This document shows, one piece after another, positions 7,976 through 16,370 of a stretch of DNA of 64,000 nt. Position numbers and translations under genes: made by a program. The stretch comes from Bisbaumannia salifodinae (GTDB taxonomy: Bacteria > Pseudomonadota > Gammaproteobacteria > Pseudomonadales > Halomonadaceae): the NCBI RefSeq assembly GCF_039522585.1, contig NZ_BAAADR010000004.1. The stretch is one strand, 5' to 3'. Each line of letters starts with the position of its first letter. Positions within the stretch are counted from its first letter, which is position 1. The notes below the pieces were generated by a model that made no database searches, had not been told where the DNA came from, and was given only the letters and a program-made list of their open reading frames with translations.

Positions 7976-9385
7976 ATGAGCAGTAATCTCTATCCAACCT
8001 TCGGCGTTCTGCTGGTCGACGACGAGGCCTCGTTTCTACGCAGTTTCAGCCTGATACTGGAGACTCAGGGAGGGATCAATCACCTCTATCAGTGCCAGGA
8101 CAGCCGCGATGCGATGCAGATGATCGCCGAGAATCCGATTGGACTAGTGCTGCTCGACCTGACCATGCCCCATCTGTCCGGTGAAGCCCTGCTGCAGCAG
8201 ATCGTCGAAGAGCACCCGGATATCGGCGTCATCATCATCAGCGGCCTGAACCAACTGGAAACCGCGGTTAACTGTATTCGCCTTGGCGCCTATGACTATT
8301 TCATAAAGACAACGGAAGAGAACCGCCTGCTCGATGGCATTCACCGGGCGATCCGGATGCAGGAGATGCGGCTGGAAAACCAGGAGATGCGTCGGCGGTT
8401 TCTCAGCGACACCCTGGACCGACCGGAGGTATTCGCCGACATCATTACCCGGGATAAGGGCATGCGCTCGGTGTTCCAGTACCTCGAGACGGTGTCGGCA
8501 AGCAGCCAGCCGGTGTTGATCACCGGCGAGAGCGGGACCGGCAAGGAGGCGATTGCCCGGGCCATCCATACGTTGAGCGGGCGTAGTGGACCGCTGGTCT
8601 GCGTCAATGTCGCCGGCCTCGATGACAACATCTTCGCCGATACCCTGTTCGGTCATCATCGTGGCGCCTTTACCGGCGCCGACAAGGCTCGGGCGGGCAT
8701 GATCGAGCAGGCCGGTGGTGGCACCCTGTTGCTGGACGAGATCGGCGACCTCAGCCTGGCTTCACAGGTCAAGCTGCTGCGTCTGTTGCAGGAAGGGGAG
8801 TACTACCCCCTTGGCAGCGACAGGCCCAAGCGTATCCATGCCCGGGTGCTGGTGGCCACCCATCAGGACCTGGACCAGAAGCAGCGTGACGGCGAGTTCC
8901 GCAAGGATCTCTATTATCGCTTGCGCACTCATCAGGTGGAGTTGCCACCGCTGCGCCAGCGCCAGGGGGACATCCCGCTGTTACTGGATCACTTCCTCGC
9001 CGAAGCCGCCGAGGACCTGGGCCGGAGCAAGCCTCCGGTACCCAAGGCGTTGGTGGCACTGCTACGCAACTATGCCTTCCCCGGCAATGTCAGGGAGTTG
9101 CGCGCCCTCTGTTTCGATGCCCTCGGTCGCCATCGTGGGGGCGTGCTGTCAATGGACGTGTTTCGCCGGGCGGCCGGGCAGGGAGGCGCAATACTGGAGT
9201 CCGACGCGGACCCTGCCATGCCCCTCTTCGCTTCCGATCAGCCGCTGCCGACCCTGCAGGAAGTCGCCGATATGCTGGTGGCCGAGGCGATGGAACGGGC
9301 GCAGGGCAATCAGTCCCGGGCCTCGCGGCTGCTGGGGATTTCCCAGCCGGCATTGAGCAAGCGACTGAAAAAATCCCAGTCGTGA
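7976..9385 (+). CDS. NtrC-type sigma54-activating response regulator
   Basis: A 469-residue three-domain regulator. Receiver: acidic pair Asp15-Asp16, phospho-acceptor Asp61 in LVLLDLTMP, Lys111 in FIKTT. Central AAA+ domain: Walker A GESGTGKE (184-191), the sigma54-contacting loop GAFTGA (230-235), Walker B TLLLDE. C-terminal Fis-type helix-turn-helix in the last 30 residues (QSRASRLLGISQPALSKRLK). An intact GAFTGA means it should act with sigma54. ATG at 7976 is 4 bp after the kinase stop. Three copies of a dyad lie just after the gene and upstream of a sigma54 promoter, which identifies the probable target as the symporter at 9719. Confidence 0.92.
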   Translation: MSSNLYPTFGVLLVDDEASFLRSFSLILETQGGINHLYQCQDSRDAMQMIAENPIGLVLLDLTMPHLSGEALLQQIVEEHPDIGVIIISGLNQLETAVNCIRLGAYDYFIKTTEENRLLDGIHRAIRMQEMRLENQEMRRRFLSDTLDRPEVFADIITRDKGMRSVFQYLETVSASSQPVLITGESGTGKEAIARAIHTLSGRSGPLVCVNVAGLDDNIFADTLFGHHRGAFTGADKARAGMIEQAGGGTLLLDEIGDLSLASQVKLLRLLQEGEYYPLGSDRPKRIHARVLVATHQDLDQKQRDGEFRKDLYYRLRTHQVELPPLRQRQGDIPLLLDHFLAEAAEDLGRSKPPVPKALVALLRNYAFPGNVRELRALCFDALGRHRGGVLSMDVFRRAAGQGGAILESDADPAMPLFASDQPLPTLQEVADMLVAEAMERAQGNQSRASRLLGISQPALSKRLKKSQS

Positions 9386-9404
9386 TGAACTGGTATCACT
9401 CACC

Positions 9405-9506
9405 ATAACCAGGGTTATAGTTATAACCCTGGTTTTGTTTTTATTTAACCATTTGAAAATTAGGAAAATTTTCAGGAGTTGGTGGCCCTTTCATTACCCT
9501 GGTTAT
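9405..9506. promoter_or_regulatory. three dyad sites, probable enhancers for the NtrC-type regulator
   Basis: The dyad ATAACC-N2-GGTTAT occurs at 9405-9418 (perfect), 9423-9436 (one mismatch, right arm GGTTTT) and 9493-9506 (one mismatch, left arm ATTACC). Centres are 18 and 70 bp apart, and 100-185 bp upstream of a sigma54 promoter, the usual distance for bacterial enhancer sites. The first two sites together make a larger palindrome. Confidence 0.7.
9407..9440 (+). terminator. hairpin with T-rich tail, possible terminator of the two-component operon
   Basis: Arms AACCAGGGTTATA (9407-9419) and TATAACCCTGGTT (9422-9434) are perfect 13-bp complements with a 2-base centre, followed by TTGTTTTTATTT. 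It could end the kinase-regulator transcript, and it overlaps two of the predicted regulator sites. Confidence 0.55.
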
Positions 9507-9587
9507 AGCTTTCAGGTCGACGTCAGTATCCGTCATTTCTCAGGTTAGTTCATTTAAAACAATGACTTGCTCCGTGTTTTCGTGGAC

Positions 9588-9603
9588 TGGCACCGTTCTT
9601 GCT
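9588..9603 (+). promoter_or_regulatory. sigma54 (-24/-12) promoter of the symporter gene
   Basis: TGGCACCGTTCTTGCT matches the consensus TGGCAC-N5-TTGCW at every conserved position with correct GG-GC spacing. It lies 116 bp before the symporter ATG, and downstream of the three dyads; the remaining leader (9604-9718) holds only a purine-rich ribosome site near the start. Confidence 0.88.
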
Positions 9604-9718
9604 GGATAACAGGCTGAGAACGAGCCCTGGCGGGCGACTCACTGGTCCGCAGTGTCGCCGCCCGTCGGTGCTTGTCGCCCAAGCGGAATGACCACAACGA
9701 CAACGAAAGAGAAAACCA

Positions 9719-10999
9719 ATGGAACATGCAACCTTAGAGACGCGTCGTGCCGGTTTCTGGAGCAAGCTGGCACTGTGGAAGAAAATCTTGATCGGCATGG
9801 CCCTCGGGATGCTGGCGGGGGGGATCCTGGGCCCCGATGCCGAGCTGTTGAAGCCGATCGGCACCCTCTTTATCAACGCCATCAAGATGCTTATCGTGCC
9901 GCTGGTGTTCTGCTCGCTGGTCGTCGGCGTCACCTCGATGCAGGATACTCGCAAGCTGGGGCGCATCGGCCTTAAGTCCGTGGTGCTCTACCTCGGTACC
10001 ACCGCGGTCGCCATCAGTATCGGTCTTGGCATGGGCACGCTTTTCTCACCCGGTGAGGGCGTCAATATGGTGGCGGCCGACAGCGCCGTTGCCGCCAGTG
10101 AGGCGCCTACCCTGGTCGAGACGCTGCTCAACATGATTCCGACGAATCCGGTCGATGCGTTGGCAACCGGCAATATCCTGCAAATCATCGTCTTCGCCCT
10201 GGGATTGGGCATCGCGCTGAACCTGTGTGGCGAGAAGGCGAAACCGGCCGTGCAAGTGTTCGAAAGCCTGGCGGAAGGCATGTACAAGCTGACCGAACTG
10301 GTGATGAAACTGGCCCCTTACGGTGTGTTCGGCCTGATGGCCTGGGTGGCCGGCACGTATGGTATGGACATCCTGCTGCCGCTGATCCAGGTGGTTGCCG
10401 TGACCTATCTCGGCTGTGTCATTCACGTGATGGTGTTCTATTCCGGCCTGGTCAGTGGCCTGGGGCGCCTGAATCCGGTGCGCTACCTCAAGGGCCTGAT
10501 CAATCCCGCCGCGGTGGCCTTCACCACGACCAGCAGTTCCGGAACCCTGCCTGCCTCCATTAAAGCCGCACGGGAGGAGATGGGTGTCTCCAAGGGGGTC
10601 TCCAGTTTCGTACTGCCGCTGGGGGCGACCATCAATATGGACGGCACCGCCCTCTACCAAGGGGTCTGTGCGCTGTTTATCGCCCAGGCCTTTGGCGTCG
10701 ATCTGGCGTTCTCCGACTACCTGCTGATCATCATGACATCCACCTTGGCATCGATCGGCACTGCCGGGGTACCGGGTGCCGGCCTGATCATGCTGTCGTT
10801 GGTCCTGACAACCGTCGGCCTGCCGATGGAAGGTCTTGCGATCATCGCCGGTATCGATCGCATCCTGGATATGGCCCGCACCACCGTCAATGTCTGTGGT
10901 GATCTGATGGTGTCGGTCCTGGTCGGCAAGAGCGAAAACGAGCTCGATGAAAGCATCTACAACCGTTCACGTCCCGCCACCCAGCCCAGCGCCGCCTGA
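9719..10999 (+). CDS. dicarboxylate/amino acid:cation symporter (DAACS family)
   Basis: A 426-residue inner-membrane symporter of the GltP/DctA/GltPh family. Family hallmarks are the serine-rich reentrant loop TTTSSSGTLPASIKAA, the NMDGTALYQG segment in TM7, and GVPGAGLIMLSLV in hairpin 2. These proteins import glutamate, aspartate, C4-dicarboxylates or related acids with Na+ or H+. Because the neighbouring kinase has an amino-acid-type solute-binding sensor, an acidic amino acid is somewhat more likely than a C4-dicarboxylate; this is inference. Expression is predicted to need sigma54 and the adjacent response regulator. Confidence 0.92.
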   Translation: MEHATLETRRAGFWSKLALWKKILIGMALGMLAGGILGPDAELLKPIGTLFINAIKMLIVPLVFCSLVVGVTSMQDTRKLGRIGLKSVVLYLGTTAVAISIGLGMGTLFSPGEGVNMVAADSAVAASEAPTLVETLLNMIPTNPVDALATGNILQIIVFALGLGIALNLCGEKAKPAVQVFESLAEGMYKLTELVMKLAPYGVFGLMAWVAGTYGMDILLPLIQVVAVTYLGCVIHVMVFYSGLVSGLGRLNPVRYLKGLINPAAVAFTTTSSSGTLPASIKAAREEMGVSKGVSSFVLPLGATINMDGTALYQGVCALFIAQAFGVDLAFSDYLLIIMTSTLASIGTAGVPGAGLIMLSLVLTTVGLPMEGLAIIAGIDRILDMARTTVNVCGDLMVSVLVGKSENELDESIYNRSRPATQPSAA

Positions 11000-11040
11000 T
11001 TCACCTCCCTCAGGGAGATGCATGCTATGCCGTACATCTC

Positions 11041-11058
11041 CCGACTCTCGAGAGTCGG
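11041..11058. terminator. 18-bp palindrome at convergent junction
   Basis: CCGACTCTCGAGAGTCGG is a perfect palindrome without a loop, 42 bp after the symporter stop and 28 bp before the stop of the opposing EamA gene. A smaller hairpin (CTCCC-TCA-GGGAG) precedes it. There is no T-run; the role as a bidirectional terminator is a guess. Confidence 0.35.
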
Positions 11059-11085
11059 CCGTTCGCAGTCATCGTCGGCGAGCCA

Positions 11086-11991
11086 TCATCCTTGGTCTTG
11101 CGTGGCGACAGTGCGAGACAAGGGCTGCGTCAATGTCTGGGCCATCAGCACCCCGGCCAGCGTCAGGCCGCCCCCCAGCAGGTGGTGGGCGCCCAGGCAC
11201 TCGCCGAGGAAGGCCATGGCGATCAGGGCGCTGAACAGCGGCATCAGGTTGATAAAGATGCTCGCCTTGCTGGCGCCGATCTGGCCGATGGCGCGCATCC
11301 ACAGGAAGGTGGTGATGATGGAGGCGGGAATGCCGGCATAGAGGATCAGCCAGACATTGCCGCCATCCACCGGGGTCATGGGGCCGAGCAGGTAGCCCGG
11401 CAACAGCAGCAACACCGCGAAGCCCACCTGGGCATAGAGCAGCACCCAGGGCGACAGCCCCAGGGACCAGCGCCTGAGCATCACCCCGTAGCCGGCGTAG
11501 CAGGTGGCGGCCACCACCATCAGCGCATCGCCCTTGGCCACCTCCAGGGCCAGCAGGCTGCGCGGGTCGCCCTGGCCCAGCAGCACCAGTACCCCGAACA
11601 GGGCGATCACCCCGCCGATGACGCCGCCCAGGGTGGGCGGCTCGCGCAGGATCAGGGCGCTGAGCAGCACCGTCAGCAGCGGCACCATGGCGGCGAGGAT
11701 GCCCATATTGGTGGCACTGGTGGTCTCGGCGGCCATATAGGCCAGCCCCTGCCAGAGGCCCATGCCCAGGGCACCCAGCACGGCGAGCTTGAGCCACTCG
11801 CGGCGGATGATGGTCCGGGCCCGCCAGGCGGCGGGCAGCAGGAAGGGGGTCAGCACCAGCAGGGCCAGCAGCCAGCGCAGGAAGGCGATGGAACTGGGGG
11901 CGATGGCGCCCACGCTGAGCTGGTTGATGGTCATGTTGCCGGACCAGATCAGCACGGTGCCTAGCGGCGGCAGCAGATAGAGCAGGGGCAT
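11086..11991 (-). CDS. EamA/DMT-family transporter
   Basis: A 301-residue protein with ten predicted transmembrane helices in two EamA repeats (helix-rich halves around 1-145 and 150-290). The pattern PLLTVLLSALILREPPT near the end of the first half and PLFSALIAMAFLGECLGAHH near the end of the second is typical of drug/metabolite exporters. Substrate cannot be predicted. ATG at 11991 is preceded by GAGGT; a TTG three bases earlier is a less likely start. Monocistronic by layout, convergent with the symporter and divergent from the first BCCT gene. Confidence 0.85.
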   Translation of the reverse strand: MPLLYLLPPLGTVLIWSGNMTINQLSVGAIAPSSIAFLRWLLALLVLTPFLLPAAWRARTIIRREWLKLAVLGALGMGLWQGLAYMAAETTSATNMGILAAMVPLLTVLLSALILREPPTLGGVIGGVIALFGVLVLLGQGDPRSLLALEVAKGDALMVVAATCYAGYGVMLRRWSLGLSPWVLLYAQVGFAVLLLLPGYLLGPMTPVDGGNVWLILYAGIPASIITTFLWMRAIGQIGASKASIFINLMPLFSALIAMAFLGECLGAHHLLGGGLTLAGVLMAQTLTQPLSRTVATQDQG

Positions 11992-12076
11992 CAAGACCTC
12001 GACGGATGTGGGTAGGGGCCCGGGACGCTGGCAGGCCCCTGAATCATACCCGGCAACCCGTAAGGAGGCTAATCAA

Positions 12077-12184
12077 GTGCGCTCCCGGAGGGAAGCGGCC
12101 AAGTGGCGTTGGGAGGCCGCGGAGACGCCGCACCGTCAGCCGCCTAGACTGTGCCTTATCTTGGTTTCGAGGGACTTCCGATGA
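12077..12184 (+). CDS. possible 35-residue upstream ORF of the first BCCT gene
   Basis: A GTG at 12077, 7 bases after a near-consensus TAAGGAGG, opens a short frame rich in Arg/Trp whose TGA (12182-12184) overlaps the BCCT ATG as ATGA. The codon content is unremarkable and no homologue is recognised, so it may only be a coupling or attenuation device. Confidence 0.35.
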   Translation: MRSRREAAKWRWEAAETPHRQPPRLCLILVSRDFR

Positions 12185-13815
12185 CAAACCCGAGCGATCC
12201 GGCGTCGCACGCCGCGGCCAGCGATATGCAGACCGACTATGTGGTCGGCCAGGACAATATCGAGGGGCAACTGGGCCCCATCGGCTTCGATATCCACAAC
12301 CGGGTCTTCGTCGTCTCGGCGCTCGCCTCGGTGGTCTTTATTCTGCTGACTCTGCTGTTTCCGGAGCGGGCGGGGAGCCTCTTCCAGTCCATCGTCGGTT
12401 TCGCCACTGGCAGCCTGGACTGGTATTTCATGATCGTGGTGGATTTCTTTATCCTCTTCAGCCTGGCGCTGGTGGTCTCGCCCTATGGCTCGGTGAGGCT
12501 GGGCGGGCCCGAGGCTCGGCCGGAATACCATTACCTCTCCTGGTTCGCCATGCTGTTCGCCGCCGGTATCGGTATCGGCCTGCTGTTCTTCGGCGTGCTG
12601 GAGCCGGTCTACCATGCCAACGTCTCCCTGCCCCTGGGCATCCCCTCGCCCTTCGGCGCCGATGGGGCATTGAACCCCGAGGCGATTCCCGAGGCTACGG
12701 CCCTGGGCCTGGCCGGCACCTACCTGCATTGGGGCATCCATGGCTGGGCGGTCTATGTGGTCATGGCCCTGGCGCTGGCGCTCTTCACCTACAACAAGGG
12801 CCTGCCGTTCTCGATCCGTTCGGCCTTCTTCCCGATCCTCGGCGAGCGGGTCTGGGGTTGGTGGGGCCATGCCATCGATATCCTGGCGGTCTTCTCCACC
12901 CTCTTCGGCCTGGCCACTTCACTCGGCCTCGGCGCCCAGCAGGCCAATGCGGGGATGAATTTCGTCTTCGGGCTGGAGGTGAATGTCGCCGCTCAGGTCA
13001 TCATTATCCTGCTGGTGACGGCGGTGGCCCTGGTCTCGGTATGGCGGGGGCTCGATGGGGGCGTCAAGAAGCTCTCCGAGATCAATATGGCCATGGCGGT
13101 GCTGTTCTTCTTCTTCGTGCTGTTCGCCGGCCCGACCCTGATCGCCCTGAGTGGCTTCTGGACGGGACTTACCACCTATGTGACGGAGTTCGTGCCGCTC
13201 TCGGCGCCCTTCGGCCGCGACGACGATGCCTATCGTCAGGCCTGGACGATCTTCTACTGGGCCTGGTGGATCAGTTGGGCGCCCTTCGTCGGCATGTTTA
13301 TCGCCCGGGTCTCCCGGGGCCGCACGGTGCGCGAGTTCGTGATCTGCGTGTTGCTGATTCCCAGCCTGTTTATCTTTATCTGGATGGGGGTGTTCGGCGC
13401 CACCGCCCTGGATCAGCTCTATGCCGACCCCGCCAACAGCCTGGTCAAGGACTATGTGATCGACAATTACAGCCCCGAGCTGTCGCTGTTCGGCATGCTC
13501 AACGAGCTGCCGCTGACCGGCCTGATGTCGACCCTGGGCATCATCCTGGCGCTGATCTTCTTCGTCACCTCCTCGGATTCCGGTTCATTGGTGATCGATA
13601 CCATCACCGCCGGCGGCAAGATCGATGCGCCGCGGCCGCAGCGCATGTTCTGGGCCACGGTGGAGGGGTTGATCGCCATCGTGCTGCTGCTCGGCGGCGG
13701 CCTCTCGGCGCTACAGGCCGGGGTCACGGCGACGGCGATTCCCTTCTCCATCGTCATGCTGCTGATGTGCTACTCGATCATCAAGGCGCTCAATGGCGAG
13801 CTAAAGCGCCGTTAG
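12181..13815 (+). CDS. BCCT-family betaine/choline/carnitine-type transporter (copy 1)
   Basis: A 544-residue inner-membrane transporter with twelve predicted helices. Family features are the aromatic signature around FSTLFGLATSLGLGAQQ, GWAVYVVMALALALF, and the tryptophan-rich TM8 region WAWWISWAPFVGMFIARVSRGRTVREF, which forms the quaternary-ammonium box. It probably imports betaine, choline or a related compatible solute with Na+ or H+. The start at 12181 has GAGGGA 6 bases upstream. Next to choline-sulfatase and its LysR regulator, supply of choline, choline-O-sulfate or betaine is likely. Its 3' end overlaps that of the LysR gene by 4 bp. A paralogue of the same length is at 18157. Confidence 0.9.
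   Translation: MTNPSDPASHAAASDMQTDYVVGQDNIEGQLGPIGFDIHNRVFVVSALASVVFILLTLLFPERAGSLFQSIVGFATGSLDWYFMIVVDFFILFSLALVVSPYGSVRLGGPEARPEYHYLSWFAMLFAAGIGIGLLFFGVLEPVYHANVSLPLGIPSPFGADGALNPEAIPEATALGLAGTYLHWGIHGWAVYVVMALALALFTYNKGLPFSIRSAFFPILGERVWGWWGHAIDILAVFSTLFGLATSLGLGAQQANAGMNFVFGLEVNVAAQVIIILLVTAVALVSVWRGLDGGVKKLSEINMAMAVLFFFFVLFAGPTLIALSGFWTGLTTYVTEFVPLSAPFGRDDDAYRQAWTIFYWAWWISWAPFVGMFIARVSRGRTVREFVICVLLIPSLFIFIWMGVFGATALDQLYADPANSLVKDYVIDNYSPELSLFGMLNELPLTGLMSTLGIILALIFFVTSSDSGSLVIDTITAGGKIDAPRPQRMFWATVEGLIAIVLLLGGGLSALQAGVTATAIPFSIVMLLMCYSIIKALNGELKRR
13556..13761 (+). repeat. 206-bp tract identical between the two BCCT genes (copy 1)
   Basis: This part of the first BCCT gene matches 19532-19737 in the second without a single difference, although flanking third-codon positions differ. 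It encodes TM10-11, including FVTSSDSGSLVIDTITAGG. Confidence 0.95.
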
Positions 13816-14723
13816 CGCCCCGCGCCCGCCGCCTCCAGCAGCCAGGCCATCAGCGTGGCCTTGGCCTCGCCGGCGGCGGTGGGTTGCATATCGATCAGCC
13901 CATAGCCCTGGGACGAATGCAGGGCCAGCTCGGTCAGCCCCACCAGCATGCCGTTGTCGATGGCCTCGTCCACCAGGCCCCGCCAGCCCATCCCCACCCC
14001 CTGGCCGGCGATCGCCGCCTGGATCAGCAGGGTGTAGTTGTTGAAGATCAGCTCGGCGTTCTCCCGGTGGGCGATCCCGCCCAGGCGCTGGAAATAGCCG
14101 GGCCAGTCCTGCCAGGCCGCCTTGTCCTCGCTGGTCAGGGTCAGCAGCGGCACCTCGGCGAGGCGCGCCAGGGAGTCGATGGGCCCATGCTGGGCCAGGA
14201 AGCCGGGGCTGCACACCGGGAACACCTCCTCGGCGAAGAGTCGCGGCACGCCGGCGGCCAGGGTGCGCTCGTCGCAGAACAGGATGGCCACGTCCACTTC
14301 CGGATCCGGGCGCATCTCGCCGACCTGACGGGTGATGATGCGTACGTCGATCTGCGGATGGTCGCGGCGGAAGGCCGGCAGTCGCGGCATCAGCCAGTAG
14401 GCCGCGAAGGAGAAGTCGGTGAGGATATTGACCCGCGGGTGACGCTGGCGGTTGAGCAGGGCGTCGATGGCCCGCTCGATGGTGGCGAAGCCCTCCTGGA
14501 CCGCATCGAACAGCCCCTCGCCGGCCTCGGTGAGCCGCACGCCGCGGTAGATGCGCTCGAACAGGGGCATCCCCAGTTGCTCCTCGAGGCCGCGCACCTG
14601 CTGGCTGACCGCCGACTGGGTGGAGTGCAGTTCCCGGGCCGCCGCGGTGAAACTGAGGTGGCGGGCGGCGGCCTCGAAGACCCGCAGACTGTTGAGCGAT
14701 ACCCTACGGCCGAGTAGCGACAT
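13812..14723 (-). CDS. LysR-family regulator, probably of choline-sulfate utilisation
   Basis: A 303-residue LysR-type regulator: winged helix at residues 1-65 (LNSLRVFEAAARHLSFTAAA, STQSAVSQQVRGLEEQLG) and a two-lobe effector domain. The start MSLLGRRVSLNSLRVFEA places it among GcvA-like LysR proteins, the group that contains the known choline-sulfate utilisation regulators coded beside betC. It is divergent from choline-sulfatase with 114 bp between; that region contains an A/T-rich segment (TGCATTAAAAATCA, 14739-14752) suited to LysR binding. Its stop overlaps the stop of the convergent BCCT gene by 4 bp, so antisense effects of read-through are possible. Confidence 0.82.
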   Translation of the reverse strand: MSLLGRRVSLNSLRVFEAAARHLSFTAAARELHSTQSAVSQQVRGLEEQLGMPLFERIYRGVRLTEAGEGLFDAVQEGFATIERAIDALLNRQRHPRVNILTDFSFAAYWLMPRLPAFRRDHPQIDVRIITRQVGEMRPDPEVDVAILFCDERTLAAGVPRLFAEEVFPVCSPGFLAQHGPIDSLARLAEVPLLTLTSEDKAAWQDWPGYFQRLGGIAHRENAELIFNNYTLLIQAAIAGQGVGMGWRGLVDEAIDNGMLVGLTELALHSSQGYGLIDMQPTAAGEAKATLMAWLLEAAGAGR

Positions 14724-14837
14724 TAGCCAAGCTTATCCTATGCATTAAAAATCACCGAGTTTACAGGCCTTCAGATTAGCAGAGAGACTGTCATGGCCGC
14801 CACGCCCCGGCCCATATGACACTCCAGAGGAGGCCCC

Positions 14838-16370
14838 ATGACCGCCAAGCGCCCCAATATCCTGTTCCTGATGGCCGACCAGATGGCCGCCCCCTCGCTG
14901 CCCTTCTACGGCCACAAGGTCGTCAAGACCCCGAACCTGTCGCGCCTGGCAGAGGAAGGCGTGGTCTTCGATTCCGCCTACTGCAACAGCCCCCTCTGTG
15001 CGCCGTCGCGCTTCACCCTGATGGCGGGCCAGCTACCGTCGCGCATCGGTGGCTACGACAACGCCGCCGACTTTCCCGCCGATACGCCCACCTTCGCCCA
15101 CTACCTGCGCGATGCCGGCTACCTGACCGCACTCTCCGGCAAGATGCACTTCTGTGGCCCGGACCAGTTGCACGGCTTCGAGGAGCGCCTGACGTCCGAT
15201 ATCTATCCGGCCGACTATGGCTGGTTCGTCGACTGGGAGAACTTCGAGGAGCGCCCGACCTACTACCACAACATGTCCTCGGTGACCCAGGCCGGCCCCT
15301 GCGTGCGCTCCAACCAGCTCGACTTCGACGACGAGGTCACCTTCCGCGCCCAGCGATTCATCTACGACTATGCGCGCAGCGACCGGGAGCGCCCCTTCTG
15401 CCTGACGGTCTCGCTGACCCACCCCCACGACCCCTACACCATTCCCCAGGAGTACTGGGATCGCTACGAGCACGACGCCATCGATATGCCCCAGGTGCCC
15501 TACTCCCGGGAGCTGATGGACCCGCACTCTCAGCGCCTGCGCCACGTCTATCAGTGCGACGAGGACACCGTCAGCGACGAACAGATCCGCAATGCCCGTC
15601 ATGCCTATTACGGGGCGATCAGCTACGTCGACGACCAGCTCGGCAAGGTGCTCCAGGCCCTCGAGGAAAGTGGCCTGGCCGAGGACACCATCATCGTCTT
15701 CTCCGGTGACCACGGCGACATGCTCGGCGAGCGGGGGCTGTGGTACAAGATGAGCTGGTTCGAGGGCTCCGCCCGGGTGCCGATGATCGTCCATGCGCCG
15801 AAGCGCTTCACCGCCGGCCGGGTCAAGGAGTCCGTCTCCACCATGGACCTGCTGCCCACCTTCGCCGAGCTGGCCAATGACGGCCAGGCCCCCGAGTACG
15901 CAGTGCCCATCGACGGCCGCAGCCTGCTGCCTCACCTGACCGGCACGGGCGGTCATGACGAGGTGATAGGCGAGTACCTGGGGGAAGGCGCCATCGCCCC
16001 GCTGCTGATGATCCGCCGCGGACGCTACAAGTTCGTCCACTCCGCCCCCGACCCCGACCAGTTGTTCGATCTCGAGGCCGATCCCCGGGAACTCAACAAC
16101 CTGGCCGAGGATCCCGAGCACCTGGACCGCTGCAAGCAGTTCCGCGAGGAGGTCGCCAGCCGCTGGGACACCGAGAAGCTGCACCAGGAGGTGCTGGCCA
16201 GCCAGCGGCGTCGCAAGCTGGTCGCCCGCGCCCTGATGAAGGGCAAGGTGACCCCCTGGGATCACCAGCCGTTCTTCGATGCCAGCACCCAGTACATGCG
16301 CAACACCATCGACCTGGATGACCTGGAGCGGCGGGCCCGCTTCCCGGTCGTGGACACCGAGGCCTCCTGA
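14838..16370 (+). CDS. betC: choline-sulfatase
   Basis: A 510-residue type I sulfatase that hydrolyses choline-O-sulfate to choline and sulfate; choline then feeds betaine synthesis. The formylglycine motif is CAPSR with Cys54, the metal ligands include the N-terminal MADQ (Asp14) and the GDHGDMLGERGLWYK segment, and the C-terminal STQYMRNTIDLDDLERRARFP tail is typical of BetC. No signal peptide, so it acts in the cytoplasm and needs substrate import. It has GAGGAGG before ATG. The next gene (SulP) overlaps by 1 bp (TGATG), so sulfate or choline-sulfate transport is coupled to hydrolysis. The betI, betA and betB genes are not in this window. Confidence 0.93.
   Translation: MTAKRPNILFLMADQMAAPSLPFYGHKVVKTPNLSRLAEEGVVFDSAYCNSPLCAPSRFTLMAGQLPSRIGGYDNAADFPADTPTFAHYLRDAGYLTALSGKMHFCGPDQLHGFEERLTSDIYPADYGWFVDWENFEERPTYYHNMSSVTQAGPCVRSNQLDFDDEVTFRAQRFIYDYARSDRERPFCLTVSLTHPHDPYTIPQEYWDRYEHDAIDMPQVPYSRELMDPHSQRLRHVYQCDEDTVSDEQIRNARHAYYGAISYVDDQLGKVLQALEESGLAEDTIIVFSGDHGDMLGERGLWYKMSWFEGSARVPMIVHAPKRFTAGRVKESVSTMDLLPTFAELANDGQAPEYAVPIDGRSLLPHLTGTGGHDEVIGEYLGEGAIAPLLMIRRGRYKFVHSAPDPDQLFDLEADPRELNNLAEDPEHLDRCKQFREEVASRWDTEKLHQEVLASQRRRKLVARALMKGKVTPWDHQPFFDASTQYMRNTIDLDDLERRARFPVVDTEAS

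Noticed and set aside
12006..14717. A 903-codon open frame on the plus strand overlapping the BCCT and LysR genes
   Set aside because: Its translation is low-complexity Arg/Gly/Pro-rich and shows no family pattern, whereas the BCCT and LysR frames have clear domains. It is a shadow frame of GC-rich coding DNA.
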